A DNA stretch of 41,056 nt from Cyanobium sp. ARS6. GTDB lineage: Bacteria > Cyanobacteriota > Cyanobacteriia > PCC-6307 > Cyanobiaceae. The notes under the pieces were generated by a model. It was not told the origin of the DNA. It saw only the letters and a list, made by a program, of their open reading frames with translations, and did not search any database. Shown here piece after piece: positions 10,907-19,871 of this stretch. The translations under genes and the position numbers were made by a program. The stretch spans positions 1-41,056 of the forward strand of contig NYZI01000005.1 in the NCBI GenBank assembly GCA_002687115.1. Direction: 5' to 3'. Numbering within the stretch: position 1 is the first letter of the stretch; the number at the start of each line of letters is the position of its first letter.

Positions 10907-12613
10907 TCAAACAGGCGTGTTTGATTTCGGTGTATGCGTCTGATGCATTGTTTCAATGACCTCTTCCGCCAAAGGTTGACTTTCCTCTGGTGGAATCAGG
11001 ATCTCGAGGTATGCCGCACCTGAATGCTCGTTAATTGCAGCAAACGCCCGGTCAAGCTCTGCCAATGAAGACGCCTTCCCACACCACCAGCCCTCACAAC
11101 CCAGCGTTTTTGGAATGTCTGCATATCGCCAGACGGGGATGTTGTTGTAAGCGTGGCCCGACTCACTGATCAACGCTTCCACCCCGTACAGACCGTTGTT
11201 CAAAACAATCACCACTGGCGAAACACCAGTGAATCCCATTACACCAATCTCCTGAGCGGTGAGCTGATGACCACCATCACCGCTAACCAGCACAACACGA
11301 CGATCGCTATCTGCAAGGGCGCATCCCAGAGCAGCAGGTGTACCCCAGCCGATCGAACCCCAGAGCGTCTGGCTTTCCATTGCCACTCCAGGTGGCAATC
11401 GAAGCGCATTGAGCGTCAGCAGGCAGGTGCCCGTATCAGACACCAGCAGATCGGTCGGCCGCAGGAAACGCTGCAGACGGGGATAAAAACCTGCCGAACT
11501 CGTGGGATCCCCGGCGTCCCCTGTCACCGGCAGCAGGGGCTCAGGTTCAACAAACCGCTCATCGCCCCAACGTGATTGCTGTTTCGGTGCTTGTTTAAAG
11601 CGCGCTGTCAGCCCAGCAAGCACATCGCTGAGGCTGACACTGGTGAAGACCTGGTTACCTGCCTGTACCCAGTCTGCGTGCAGAGCCACCATGCGACTGC
11701 TGTCGAGTTGACCACTCCAGAGACCTGTGTTGAGGTCATCCATCACCAATCCACCCAGATCGATGAGCAGATCGGACTGCTCGATCACGCCCTGCAGAGC
11801 AGCGGGAGTGGATCGACCTCCGTTGTACATCCCCATAAAAGCGGGGTGATCCTCGCTGAGAATGCCTTTGTCCATTGGCGTGGTGGCGTACGACAAACCG
11901 GTCACCTCGAGAAACTCCACCAGTGCGTCAACCAGGCCGAATCGGCGCAGAGTGATTGTCGGCAGAACAACTGGCTGGTTGGCGGCTCTGATCCGTGACT
12001 CCAGCAGGTCGAGTACAGCGTCGAGCTCTGACACAACGCTGTCGTGCTGTTTGATGGCTCCGATGGGAGATCCATTGATCGGGTTGCCGGTGATCGGCAT
12101 CAGAGCCAGATCCATCGGGAAAGTCAGATAGGCCGGCCTGGATTCCTCAAGCGCCTTATCAATCACTCTTTCCAGCTCGATCACTGCATTCTCAGGCGTC
12201 AGCCTGGCGCTGACGCAACTTGCAGCAGCGGAAATCAATTCAAAACGGTCATAGATCTGATCCCCGAGCGTGTGGTGGCAGACAAGACCCTGACGCACAA
12301 TGCGCATGCTGGGTGAACCCACCAGGTGAAAGACAGGCAGACGTTCAGCCATCGAACCCATCAGGCCGTTGAGTGCACTGAGTTCGCCGACGCCATAGGT
12401 GGTGCAGACAATCGCAGCGCCGTTACGACGGGCATAGCCATCGGCGGCGTAGGCCGCGTTCAGTTCATTGGATGAGGGAACCCACTGAAGACGAGGGTGC
12501 ACCTCCACAGCATCGTTGAGTGGAAAGGAGTAGTCGCCGGGAACTCCGAAGACATGCCCTATGCCGAGAGCCGAAAGACGATCGAGGGTATAACCAACAA
12601 CCGAAGGAGACAT
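10907..12613 (-). CDS. ThDP-dependent 2-keto acid decarboxylase (pyruvate/indolepyruvate decarboxylase type)
   Basis: 568 residues, full length for the family. Cytoplasmic enzyme that decarboxylates a 2-keto acid to an aldehyde with thiamine diphosphate and Mg2+. FGVPGDYSFPLNDAV and SSNELNAAYAADGYAR give the N-terminal domain with the catalytic Glu. GLVCHHTLGD carries the HH pair used by pyruvate decarboxylases. The cofactor motif is VSGDGGHQLTAQEIG to VLNNGLYGVE (GDG-x-NN). SIGWGTPAALG is also conserved. The HH pair argues against acetolactate synthase. Pyruvate (fermentation) or indolepyruvate (auxin-like metabolism) are both possible. The ATG at 12613 has no near upstream neighbour; the gene stands alone and converges with the amidohydrolase. 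Confidence 0.9.
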   Translation of the reverse strand: MSPSVVGYTLDRLSALGIGHVFGVPGDYSFPLNDAVEVHPRLQWVPSSNELNAAYAADGYARRNGAAIVCTTYGVGELSALNGLMGSMAERLPVFHLVGSPSMRIVRQGLVCHHTLGDQIYDRFELISAAASCVSARLTPENAVIELERVIDKALEESRPAYLTFPMDLALMPITGNPINGSPIGAIKQHDSVVSELDAVLDLLESRIRAANQPVVLPTITLRRFGLVDALVEFLEVTGLSYATTPMDKGILSEDHPAFMGMYNGGRSTPAALQGVIEQSDLLIDLGGLVMDDLNTGLWSGQLDSSRMVALHADWVQAGNQVFTSVSLSDVLAGLTARFKQAPKQQSRWGDERFVEPEPLLPVTGDAGDPTSSAGFYPRLQRFLRPTDLLVSDTGTCLLTLNALRLPPGVAMESQTLWGSIGWGTPAALGCALADSDRRVVLVSGDGGHQLTAQEIGVMGFTGVSPVVIVLNNGLYGVEALISESGHAYNNIPVWRYADIPKTLGCEGWWCGKASSLAELDRAFAAINEHSGAAYLEILIPPEESQPLAEEVIETMHQTHTPKSNTPV

Positions 12614-12882
12614 CAGCGCGCCGATTCTGTTTTCCAGGGATTCTGATCACGGCCAATCTGGAATGCCACACCAGATGAGGAAAAACCAGTGCTGAGAGCA
12701 ACCGTGACCTCAACGGCTCACCACGGGAAAACTGTCTTCAAAGCCATGATTACCGTGAGATAAGCAGAACAGAATGACTCAGCCACCACATCAGTTCTGG
12801 GGATCTCGACACAGAGCGATTGTAAAGTTAAAACGATTGAGTTCAATCTGAAGCAAGCAACAAAAAACGAGCAAAATACTTG

Positions 12883-13251
12883 TCATTTGATTACTTTCTG
12901 ATTCCATTTTTTCACATGAAGAATCTTGCAATCTCGCTTGATTGCAGCATTGTAGGCTTTCATCTTCTCAGGGTAAGACACAAATACTGCTCTCCAGGCC
13001 TGCCCTGAAGATTGATTGGCGTAAGCAAAAGCTTCATCCCAGTCCATACCTTGCCTGTAGGCGTCACAGCGATGCTCGGCATGCTCTTCAGCCCAAACGG
13101 AATAAGCGTGCCTGGAGTAATCAGCGCCTCCACCACCCCCTCCGTGACCAAGAAGAAAAGGGATCAACGCAAACGGCAGCAACACGGGAATCTGCAAAAC
13201 AATTTGATCTTTCAATCCGTTCGATTTTAGAGGAAGATCAATCGCTCGCAT
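12883..13251 (-). CDS. Small hypothetical protein with one membrane segment
   Basis: 122 residues, not recognised. A hydrophobic stretch at about 18-34 (VLQIPVLLPFALIPFLL) is followed by a poly-Gly run (HGGGGGG), then a soluble part rich in aromatic and charged residues with two Cys (HRCDAYRQG, KRDCKIL). The organisation suggests a signal anchor with an exported or cytoplasmic tail. The ATG at 13251 is the only good start. Coding quality is fair and no overlapping frame is better. Alone in a 0.9-kb stretch between the decarboxylase and another hypothetical gene on the same strand. Confidence 0.5.
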   Translation of the reverse strand: MRAIDLPLKSNGLKDQIVLQIPVLLPFALIPFLLGHGGGGGGADYSRHAYSVWAEEHAEHRCDAYRQGMDWDEAFAYANQSSGQAWRAVFVSYPEKMKAYNAAIKRDCKILHVKKWNQKVIK

Positions 13252-13529
13252 TCATCCTCACTGGATCCATTCGCAAACAACTGCCTACCTGGCAACCAAG
13301 CCAATCAGAGCAATCAAGAAACCGGTCTTACCTTTAAAGACACAGACACTGCAGTGGACCCGAAGAAGGCCGAATTCTGATTTTACGCAAGGGCAGAAGA
13401 AGCAAAAACCATGAATCCTTCATCTTTTTGACTGTGAACAACATTCGATCAATCAAAAACACAATCAAACAGAAGACGATTGCAGGATCAGGAGCATTTT
13501 TCATGCTGCAAACTAAAGGGCATTAATCA

Positions 13530-13985
13530 CTATTCAACACCCAAAACCGCAGCAAGAATTGCAGCTGGAATGATTGCAATAAAGGTCAAACCTATGGCCA
13601 TAAAAAACGAATTCAAAACTGGAAACTCTTTCCTCTCTTCTTCAATTGCCAGATATCTCATATAAGGAAACCAACTGGCATAAATCAAGCTCAACACAAA
13701 ACCGGCGAAATTATTTGAGTCACTATTAAACAGACTGGCAAAAATAACATCCAGAGAAGTGACGATCGCAAGCCAGTAAAAATAGGACCATTCACGAATC
13801 TGACAACAAACAACACCCGCAAACCAGAAGGCAATCCAGGAAAAACCACTTGGCGATCTCCAGGGGAGAAATATATTCACCCTGATTCCAGAACTGTTTT
13901 TGAATTGAATATCAAACCAATTATTCCTTTTAAGCGTGTAGCCTTGCTGAATAAGGGAATCGATTGTATCGAGCCGCTTCTGCAT
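13530..13985 (-). CDS. Hypothetical multi-pass membrane protein
   Basis: 151 residues from ATG 13985; a TTG at 14045 would add 20 residues with no family look, so the ATG is preferred. The N-terminal 40 residues (MQKRLDTIDSLIQQGYTLKRNNWFDIQF) are soluble and resemble short domains that precede membrane helices. Hydrophobic segments at about 46-60, 69-85, 94-110 and 128-147 give four probable helices; EEERKEFPVLN is a charged loop before the last. I do not recognise the family. No partner genes are close; the spacers on both sides exceed 250 bp. Confidence 0.55.
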   Translation of the reverse strand: MQKRLDTIDSLIQQGYTLKRNNWFDIQFKNSSGIRVNIFLPWRSPSGFSWIAFWFAGVVCCQIREWSYFYWLAIVTSLDVIFASLFNSDSNNFAGFVLSLIYASWFPYMRYLAIEEERKEFPVLNSFFMAIGLTFIAIIPAAILAAVLGVE

Positions 13986-14045
13986 GGGCGGAGAGACAGA
14001 TGACTGAATCTTCAAAGCAAAACAACGAATGGATTGATTATCCAA

Positions 14046-14497
14046 TCAATTTCCACCCTGTCTACACTGGATCATCAATTCTTCAGACAACAATGCAATC
14101 CAACAGAATCATGTGACCATGGCTGAAACCAGTTTGACCAACGGTCCAGCCAACGAGACCGACTGCTTGAACCGAAACATCAATTGCTGCAGGGCCAGCA
14201 AGTCATGAATAATTCATCATCAAGACAAGAAATAAAAATCAAGCCTTACTTCAATAAAGCGCCGACAATAGATTGGTTGCACTATCCCAGTGCAGATAGA
14301 GCGAAGATTAAATCTCATGATCGGCAACCCCATGCGTTGAGGTCAATGGATTGATTGGAGCTGTGTGGGCAGAACTGACGTTCACTGAGCTCAGCTGATG
14401 AAAGTCTTGAAAAGCATCGGGTCGTTTCTGCCGATGACAGGCGTCTGAGCTGACATATGGTGATTCCAGAGAATTTGCATAGGCACCTGCTGACTGG
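14046..14497. other. Intergenic, no feature recognised
   Basis: No gene on either strand. A short palindrome ATGAAT-A-ATTCAT lies near 14203. Nothing else of note. Confidence 0.3.
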
Positions 14498-14734
14498 TCA
14501 CCAACCCAGTTCAGGTGCGCTCTTCACTCCTGGCAGAAGAATGGTTCGCTCACGGCGAACTTCTGCTGGTGTGACACCAAGCTCATCAGCGATCTTGGTG
14601 ATTAATCCACGAGGCCAGATATCAGGATGCTGTTCAGCAGCCTCGTAGATCGCCTCGTCCAAATCAATTTTTGCCAAGCGTGCCCGCCGGCTTTGCTCTG
14701 CAGTGAAAACTGCTTTTACGGCAGTTGCTGTCAT
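14498..14734 (-). CDS. Small hypothetical protein, possibly DNA-binding
   Basis: 78 residues from ATG 14734 (a GTG four codons upstream is possible). After an Ala/Thr-rich start, the segment LAKIDLDEAIYEAAEQHPDIWPRGLITKIADELGVTPAEVRRERTIL reads as two or three helices; ITKIADELGVTPAEVRRER (written here in part) has the pattern of a helix-turn-helix: alternating hydrophobics, Ala, Gly at the turn. It may be a small regulator or structural protein. No known family was identified. It is divergent from the 39-residue small membrane protein, with a 150-bp gap that could hold both promoters. Confidence 0.55.
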   Translation of the reverse strand: MTATAVKAVFTAEQSRRARLAKIDLDEAIYEAAEQHPDIWPRGLITKIADELGVTPAEVRRERTILLPGVKSAPELGW

Positions 14735-14885
14735 GAGTACCACCACATGGGACGCCTTTGGTCTATGACCACTGAATGGTTTGTGAAAGCAGTAACAACC
14801 GCCCTGGAAGGTTCGGTTTCAGGAACTTGGCTGGTAGGTTCAATGAGAAGCAGAGTTATGTACTGGGATTCTCTGGTTTTTTGAA

Positions 14886-15005
14886 ATGCGTGCTGAAGAG
14901 GAAATCTGGCCTGTTGTACTCATTGCTGGAAGCATCGTGGCCGTTTTGATGATTCTTGCCTTCAGTGATCCAGGTACCTTCGTGTGCGTTGGTGTCTGTG
15001 AGTGA
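14886..15005 (+). CDS. Very small single-pass membrane protein (39 residues)
   Basis: ATG 14886 to TGA 15005. The product starts MRAEEEIWPVVLIAGSIVAV, continues with a hydrophobic helix through LMILAFSDPG and ends TFVCVGVCE. Acidic N-terminus, one helix of about 20 residues, and a short tail with two Cys is a common layout for picocyanobacterial small membrane proteins. No clear ribosome site beyond an A-rich leader was found. Function is unknown. The frame is coherent, but at this length chance cannot be excluded. Confidence 0.45.
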   Translation: MRAEEEIWPVVLIAGSIVAVLMILAFSDPGTFVCVGVCE

Positions 15006-15381
15006 ATCTCAGCACAACGGTATTGAGTACCGTTTCGAGCCATTCATCTCAATCAATTCCCCAGCTTCAAATTTCGAGCAAGTCGGTATAGACCACGGAC
15101 TGAACTCTGACTCGTCAAGATTAGATCTCAACAACAAGTCGCAGTATCTAAGCGGTTGGTCAATCAACAGAAAAGCCGCAGACGTTACCTTCATGAGCAG
15201 TCGTCAGCAAATCCACAGCTGAAGTCAGTGAATGTATCTTAATCATCAACACAATTAAGGTTTATTGTCGAATCAATCACTGCCGAACCGACGGTTTATT
15301 TCATCAAGCTGAAGTCGAAAAGCCTCAAAGCCTCACCTTGCTACTTTGATAGTCCAAGCAGAGACAGAGAAGAGAACATCA
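15006..15381. other. Intergenic, upstream of MFS gene
   Basis: No gene is convincing here; longer frames on both strands look non-protein-like. It presumably carries the promoter of the MFS transporter. Confidence 0.3.
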
Positions 15382-16629
15382 ATGCCGCTTTCTATTTTCG
15401 CACTCATGTTCACCTGCTTTGTCGACGTCATGGGACAAGGCCTCGCTTTTCCTATTTTTGCTGCCTTGCTAATACAGCCCAATGGAGGATTTATTCAAGG
15501 TACAAATGCTCCAAGCAATGGTGCGATTCTTTATGGAATAGCTATTGGCACATTTTTTCTAACGTGGTTTTTTGGATCGCTGTATATCTCAAAACTGTCA
15601 GACAGTATTGGGCGAAAGTCGGGCATTCTTATTTGCCTGTTCGGCGCTATCGCAGGGTATGCAATCGCAACAGCGGGAATTATTTCTCGCAATTATGCAC
15701 TTTTAGTGATTTCAAGGGCGATCACTGGTTTTACAGCTGGAGCCCAGCCTATCGCTGCAGCAGCGATGATAGATCTGGCAAAAAATGAGCGTGAAAGTGC
15801 ACGAAACCTGGGTCTTGTCACCGTAGGAATGAGCTTTGGGCTTGTCATTGGTCCCATCATTGGAGGACTGTTTTCTGACAAGAATCTATTGGGTAATTTC
15901 GCCTCGCCACAACTTCCATTTGTGATGGGTGGCTTATTATGTCTAGCTGGCTTACTACTTGTATTTTTTGGGTTTAAAGATATCAAAAGAGAATCGATTC
16001 CAATGGACATCAACCCATTCCTCGTCTTCAAATTACTGACTGACGCACTGAACAGACAATCGATTCAACGCGTTGCAACAGCATACTTTCCGTACATGTT
16101 ATGTATTTTAGGGCTCTATGTTTTTGTATCAGCCAACCTCTCAACACGGTTTGGCTATGGGGCCATAGGTTCGAGTGTTGCAATGTTTTTGATGGGTATT
16201 GGACTTGCCGCTTCCAGCAGCGTGCTGGTTGAGCTAATAAATGTACGTTTTTCAAAGCGCACAATTATGTTTTCCTGCACGGCTTTATTCTGCATTTGTA
16301 TTGCCATATTTTTACTCATCACCTCCGGACCCTTGGCCCTGGCAATCATGCTTCCTGTCGGAATTCTGCATGGAATTGGCTATCCAACAGTTTTGACGGG
16401 ATTTTCTGAGTCTGTTGATAAAGATGAACAGGGTTGGGGCATGGGGTTCGCAACTTCACTGTTCACGATTGGCGCCGCTCTTGTTTCGTTTTTCGGTGGT
16501 CAATTGATCGCTTCTGTAGGTCCACAAGCGCCATTCTTCTTCGCCATTGCATGTGGTGGGATTGCAATGGTTGCCGTGTTGATGCAATGGAAAGACGTTC
16601 CTGCATTAAGCAATGACGCCATGACCTGA
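15382..16629 (+). CDS. MFS transporter, drug-resistance (TetA/DHA1-like) type
   Basis: 415 residues from ATG 15382, which has GAAGAG upstream; a TTG 12 codons earlier is less likely. Twelve hydrophobic segments are visible. Loop 2-3 has the DHA motif-A variant KLSDSIGRKSG (GxLaDrxGrkxx). Helix 5 contains GMSFGLVIGPIIGG, the antiporter motif C. Such proteins export small molecules using the proton gradient; substrate is unknown. The downstream type III PKS gene converges on it from the other strand (114-bp gap), so a role in export of that product is possible but only by proximity. The lower GC of this gene compared with the PKS operon is noticeable (many AT-ending codons). Confidence 0.85.
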   Translation: MPLSIFALMFTCFVDVMGQGLAFPIFAALLIQPNGGFIQGTNAPSNGAILYGIAIGTFFLTWFFGSLYISKLSDSIGRKSGILICLFGAIAGYAIATAGIISRNYALLVISRAITGFTAGAQPIAAAAMIDLAKNERESARNLGLVTVGMSFGLVIGPIIGGLFSDKNLLGNFASPQLPFVMGGLLCLAGLLLVFFGFKDIKRESIPMDINPFLVFKLLTDALNRQSIQRVATAYFPYMLCILGLYVFVSANLSTRFGYGAIGSSVAMFLMGIGLAASSSVLVELINVRFSKRTIMFSCTALFCICIAIFLLITSGPLALAIMLPVGILHGIGYPTVLTGFSESVDKDEQGWGMGFATSLFTIGAALVSFFGGQLIASVGPQAPFFFAIACGGIAMVAVLMQWKDVPALSNDAMT

Positions 16630-16742
16630 GATCGTATCCAGGACAGAAATCAACCACCTCAATGCCCTATTCCGGGTTGTGTCCATCGCACCAATACGTA
16701 GCCGCAGAAGGCATCGAGGATGAATGTGCTCCGCGGACTCGT

Positions 16743-17840
16743 TCAGGCGGCAATCTGAAGATCGAGAAGTGCCACCTCTGCACTCAATCCCGGGCCGAAG
16801 GCGAGTGCAAGGCAGGGGCCGGAAACCGATCGGCGACGCAACCTTTCGAGGATGAACAGGATCGTCGCCGACGACATGTTGCCATGGTCCTGCAGCACGA
16901 TTCGACTGTCCTCCAGAAGCCTGAAATCAAGAGCCAGCGCTTCAGCGCAGGTCGAGAGAATTTTCGGGCCACCTGGATGCACAGCCCAGCTTCGGATCGC
17001 AGCGAGATCGATGGCCCGAATCTGCAGCCAGTCCTGCAACCATGGGAGCAGTGCTGCACCCACCGTTTCCGGCACACGTGGCGACAACCCCATGGAAAAA
17101 CCGTGATCTCCGATCTCCCAGTGCATGAGATCTGCACTGTCGGGGATCACCACTGAGCCACTGCACTGCAGCACAAGGTCGCGATCAGATGCCGGCGGAC
17201 CAGTCGAGCCGACAACGGCTGCCGCTCCATCGGCGAACAACGCATTGGCCACGACCTGTTCGGGATGCCAGCCGTACGACATATGCAGGCTGCACAGCTC
17301 AACAGCGCAGAGCAACACCACCGCACCTGGATCCATCTCGGCAAAAGCATGGGCAACACGCAAGCCGTTGAGTGCCCCATGGCATCCCATGAAGCCGACA
17401 TGAGTTCGCTGCACTGCCGCTGACAGTCCGAGCTTTTCCATCAGGAACAGATCAACCCCCGGAGATTGAAAGCCGGTGCAGCTCACCGTCACGAGATGGG
17501 TGACCCTCGATGGCGCGAACCCGCCATCGTTCAGCGCATCACGAGCGGCCTGCAACGCAAGCAGACCTGCGTGCTCATCAAAGACCTGCATTCGTTCCCG
17601 TGTTCCAGGGCTTTCGCTGCCGTAAAAACTCAGACGATCACGACTCACTCCCTCATCGACGTCATTGTTGAGAAGCACACTTCCGCGTGAGCGCACGGTG
17701 GTTTTGCTGTAAATCCTGTTCATCAGCTTTTTCTGATCTGCACTGCCGGCATTGATGCGATGCGCCACCTCCAGTGCTTCCGACTGACTGAGACGCTGAG
17801 CCGGCACTGCTGTTCCGATGCCGTGAAGTGTCAGTGGCAT
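16743..17840 (-). CDS. Type III polyketide synthase (chalcone-synthase-like)
   Basis: 365 residues, full length. The catalytic triad is visible: Cys153 in GFMGCHGALNGLR, His288 in WAVHPGGPKIL, Asn321 in DHGNMSSATI. VSCTGFQSPGVDLFL is the usual pre-catalytic block. The C-terminus has FGPGLSAEVALL instead of the plant GFGPGLT pattern, a small change. These homodimeric enzymes extend an acyl-CoA starter with malonyl-CoA to make alkylpyrones, alkylresorcinols or phloroglucinols. Its ATG (17840) overlaps the end of the upstream FAD gene by 10 bp, and that gene is one base from a methyltransferase gene, so the three form one operon with the order methyltransferase, FAD enzyme, PKS. The chemistry implied is synthesis of an aromatic or pyrone lipid with methylation and redox tailoring. 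The starter is unknown. Confidence 0.95.
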   Translation of the reverse strand: MPLTLHGIGTAVPAQRLSQSEALEVAHRINAGSADQKKLMNRIYSKTTVRSRGSVLLNNDVDEGVSRDRLSFYGSESPGTRERMQVFDEHAGLLALQAARDALNDGGFAPSRVTHLVTVSCTGFQSPGVDLFLMEKLGLSAAVQRTHVGFMGCHGALNGLRVAHAFAEMDPGAVVLLCAVELCSLHMSYGWHPEQVVANALFADGAAAVVGSTGPPASDRDLVLQCSGSVVIPDSADLMHWEIGDHGFSMGLSPRVPETVGAALLPWLQDWLQIRAIDLAAIRSWAVHPGGPKILSTCAEALALDFRLLEDSRIVLQDHGNMSSATILFILERLRRRSVSGPCLALAFGPGLSAEVALLDLQIAA

Positions 17841-18988
17841 GGGTCAGCGCAAAACGTATGAGGAACAGCCCGATTGAGTCCAGTGATGACACGCTCAGGG
17901 ATTGCGGGCCACAGGCATCCCAGCCTGAACACTGCGGCTGTAGCGCTCGGTTGACGCAACAACATCGACAACAGGCGACACAGACGCTGACGACTCACCG
18001 TCATCTCCTCAAGCCTCCGTTGCCATCGCTGCTCAAGATCGCCACTCCAGCATCCCTGGGCCTCCTCCACGAAAGGAGCCACCGCCCCTCCCGCAGCAAG
18101 AGCCCAGGCCATACCTTCACCAGTGAAAGGTTCCACATAACCGGAGGCATCTCCCAGCAGCAGGAAGCGGTCACCCGCCGATACACCGGCACGGCGCGTC
18201 AGCGCTGGAGTCAACTGCCAACGTGATGTCTCCAGAGCTCGAGGGACGACGAATCCAGCCCGTCGCAGAACCTGATCCGCAGCATGAGCAACACCACCTG
18301 CAGATTTCACCGCACTGGGATCGAAGGCAGCGGCCAGATTGAGAGCACCGTCTTCACGGCGCACAAGACCGACATAACCACAACGAGCGATGGCCATGTG
18401 AATGATTCCGCCTGCATAAGCGACCTCGTCGTCATTGATCAGACAGCCTGCTCCAATTCTTGACTCCGGATCGATCCTGATCGTGTCCCGGTCGCCTGAT
18501 GCCAGAACCTGATGCTGCAAGCCAGCCGCGACAAGAACAACACGGGCCCGAATCCGCTCTGTTGGTGCCCCACCGGAAGGACGCAATCGCACCACGCGTT
18601 CTTCGGCGGAAGTCTCCTCAAGGACAGCACCGGTCTGGAATCTCACCGTGGCTCCTGACGCCTCGGCTGCATGGACCAACGCCTGATCGAAACGCTCACG
18701 TGACAGTGCCCAGCCTTCGGGCAACCCCAGATTGAGCGTCCGGCCGTTCAAGCCGAGACGCACTTGATCCAGGGGGACACCTCCCTGATCACGGATCAGC
18801 TCCGGCAGCCCCACGGCAGCCAGTGCAGCCAGTGCATTGGCATTGAAGCAACAACCGCAGACCTTCCAGCGTGGAAAGGAGCGCTTCTCAACGAGCAGGA
18901 CAGACAGACCTCGGCGTGCGCAATCAAAAGCAGCCAGTCCACCGGCAACTCCGGCCCCGATCACCACCACATCCCAGCTGTTCCGCAT
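17831..18988 (-). CDS. FAD-dependent oxidoreductase of the geranylgeranyl reductase / PHBH group
   Basis: 385 residues from ATG 18988, one base after the methyltransferase TGA; a 30-residue upstream extension in frame would lie inside that gene and is rejected. The FAD motif DVVVIGAGVAGGLAAFDCAR (GxGxxG) is at the very N-terminus, FPRWKVCGCCF resembles the FPR-x-KVCG of this group, and the second FAD motif is LLLGDASGYVEPFTGEGMAWAL. Proteins of this kind reduce isoprenoid double bonds or hydroxylate or halogenate aromatic rings. In type III PKS operons such flavoproteins tailor the product or the fatty starter, which is the most likely job here. Probably cytoplasmic or membrane-associated. 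The reaction cannot be decided from sequence. Confidence 0.85.
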   Translation of the reverse strand: MRNSWDVVVIGAGVAGGLAAFDCARRGLSVLLVEKRSFPRWKVCGCCFNANALAALAAVGLPELIRDQGGVPLDQVRLGLNGRTLNLGLPEGWALSRERFDQALVHAAEASGATVRFQTGAVLEETSAEERVVRLRPSGGAPTERIRARVVLVAAGLQHQVLASGDRDTIRIDPESRIGAGCLINDDEVAYAGGIIHMAIARCGYVGLVRREDGALNLAAAFDPSAVKSAGGVAHAADQVLRRAGFVVPRALETSRWQLTPALTRRAGVSAGDRFLLLGDASGYVEPFTGEGMAWALAAGGAVAPFVEEAQGCWSGDLEQRWQRRLEEMTVSRQRLCRLLSMLLRQPSATAAVFRLGCLWPAIPERVITGLNRAVPHTFCADPCH

Positions 18989-18989
18989 C

Positions 18990-19706
18990 TCAGCCGGGTC
19001 TCCAGCTAAGCCGGTAACGCTCAGGCCAGTTGCGCTCGAGCACGGGATTATGCAGACCGGCCTCAGCGGCGAGATCAAGAATTTCCGAAGGAGTGAATGC
19101 CGCTTTCACCGACAGTGGGCCGTCGTGATGCACCACCCAGGATCGGCTGAGCAAACGAGTGCCGGCCCAGGCCAGCGCATAGCCCAGACGACTGCGGATC
19201 AGATCATCCACCAGCACAAGGCGTCGCGCTTTCGCCGCCATCACGGTCAGCAACTTCACCACCTCTGGAGGATCGAGATGGTGAACGAAAAGGGTGCAGT
19301 ACACGACATCAAACATCCTGACTTCAGGGGGGTCGAGCGCATCGGCAACAAACAGATCAACACTGCTGTTCTGCCTGGCAACGTTGCGGCGTGCGATGCG
19401 CACGGCCTCAGGATTGAGATCGCAGGCGTGGATCGTCATTTTCAACTGGCGTTGCTGAGCCAGTGCGGCGAGCTTGATCGCCGTATCAGCTCCTCCACAG
19501 GCCAGTTCAAGCACGCTGAGCGTGGTTGCTGGATTCTCAAGCGCCAGCGACTCAAGGTGGCAAAACAGACCTGGTACACAGCCACTGACGGCATTGATCC
19601 GGCGCAGGCCTCGAAGCGCCCGGTCATGATCGGCAGGATCCAGCCCAGGCTGATCCATCACCTCGGGCCTGCGATCACGCAGCATCGGGAGCTGGCCCGG
19701 AATCAT
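18990..19706 (-). CDS. Class I SAM-dependent methyltransferase
   Basis: 238 residues from ATG 19706 (TTG 19730 is possible). PEVMDQPGLDPADHDRALRG leads into the Rossmann fold. Motif I is LSVLELACGGADTAIKLA (ExACGxG-like), acidic motif II is IHACDLNPEAVRIAR, and DVVYCTLFVHHLDPPEVVKL is the post-II motif of UbiE-like enzymes. It heads the operon whose next gene starts one base after its stop, and the PKS follows. A role in O- or C-methylation of the polyketide or phenolic lipid is inferred from context; a quinone-like substrate would also fit. It is divergent from the sulfatase gene across 165 bp. Confidence 0.88.
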   Translation of the reverse strand: MIPGQLPMLRDRRPEVMDQPGLDPADHDRALRGLRRINAVSGCVPGLFCHLESLALENPATTLSVLELACGGADTAIKLAALAQQRQLKMTIHACDLNPEAVRIARRNVARQNSSVDLFVADALDPPEVRMFDVVYCTLFVHHLDPPEVVKLLTVMAAKARRLVLVDDLIRSRLGYALAWAGTRLLSRSWVVHHDGPLSVKAAFTPSEILDLAAEAGLHNPVLERNWPERYRLSWRPG

Positions 19707-19871
19707 CGACGTGAGCTGAACAGTATTCAAAGTTAGGCATCGACCAGCACTGATCGCTTCGCACTGATTTGATTCGAAGGCCTGGCTCCCGTTTGTGCGA
19801 GATGAGCTTGGTGTTGGGAAGCGAAACAGGGAAACGAGCTATCAGAACAACAAACGCCTTTCGCTCAGACA

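Noticed and set aside
18837-19736. 299-codon frame on the plus strand
   Set aside because: Antisense to the methyltransferase and FAD genes, both with clear motifs; its product is Arg/His/Gln-rich with no domain.
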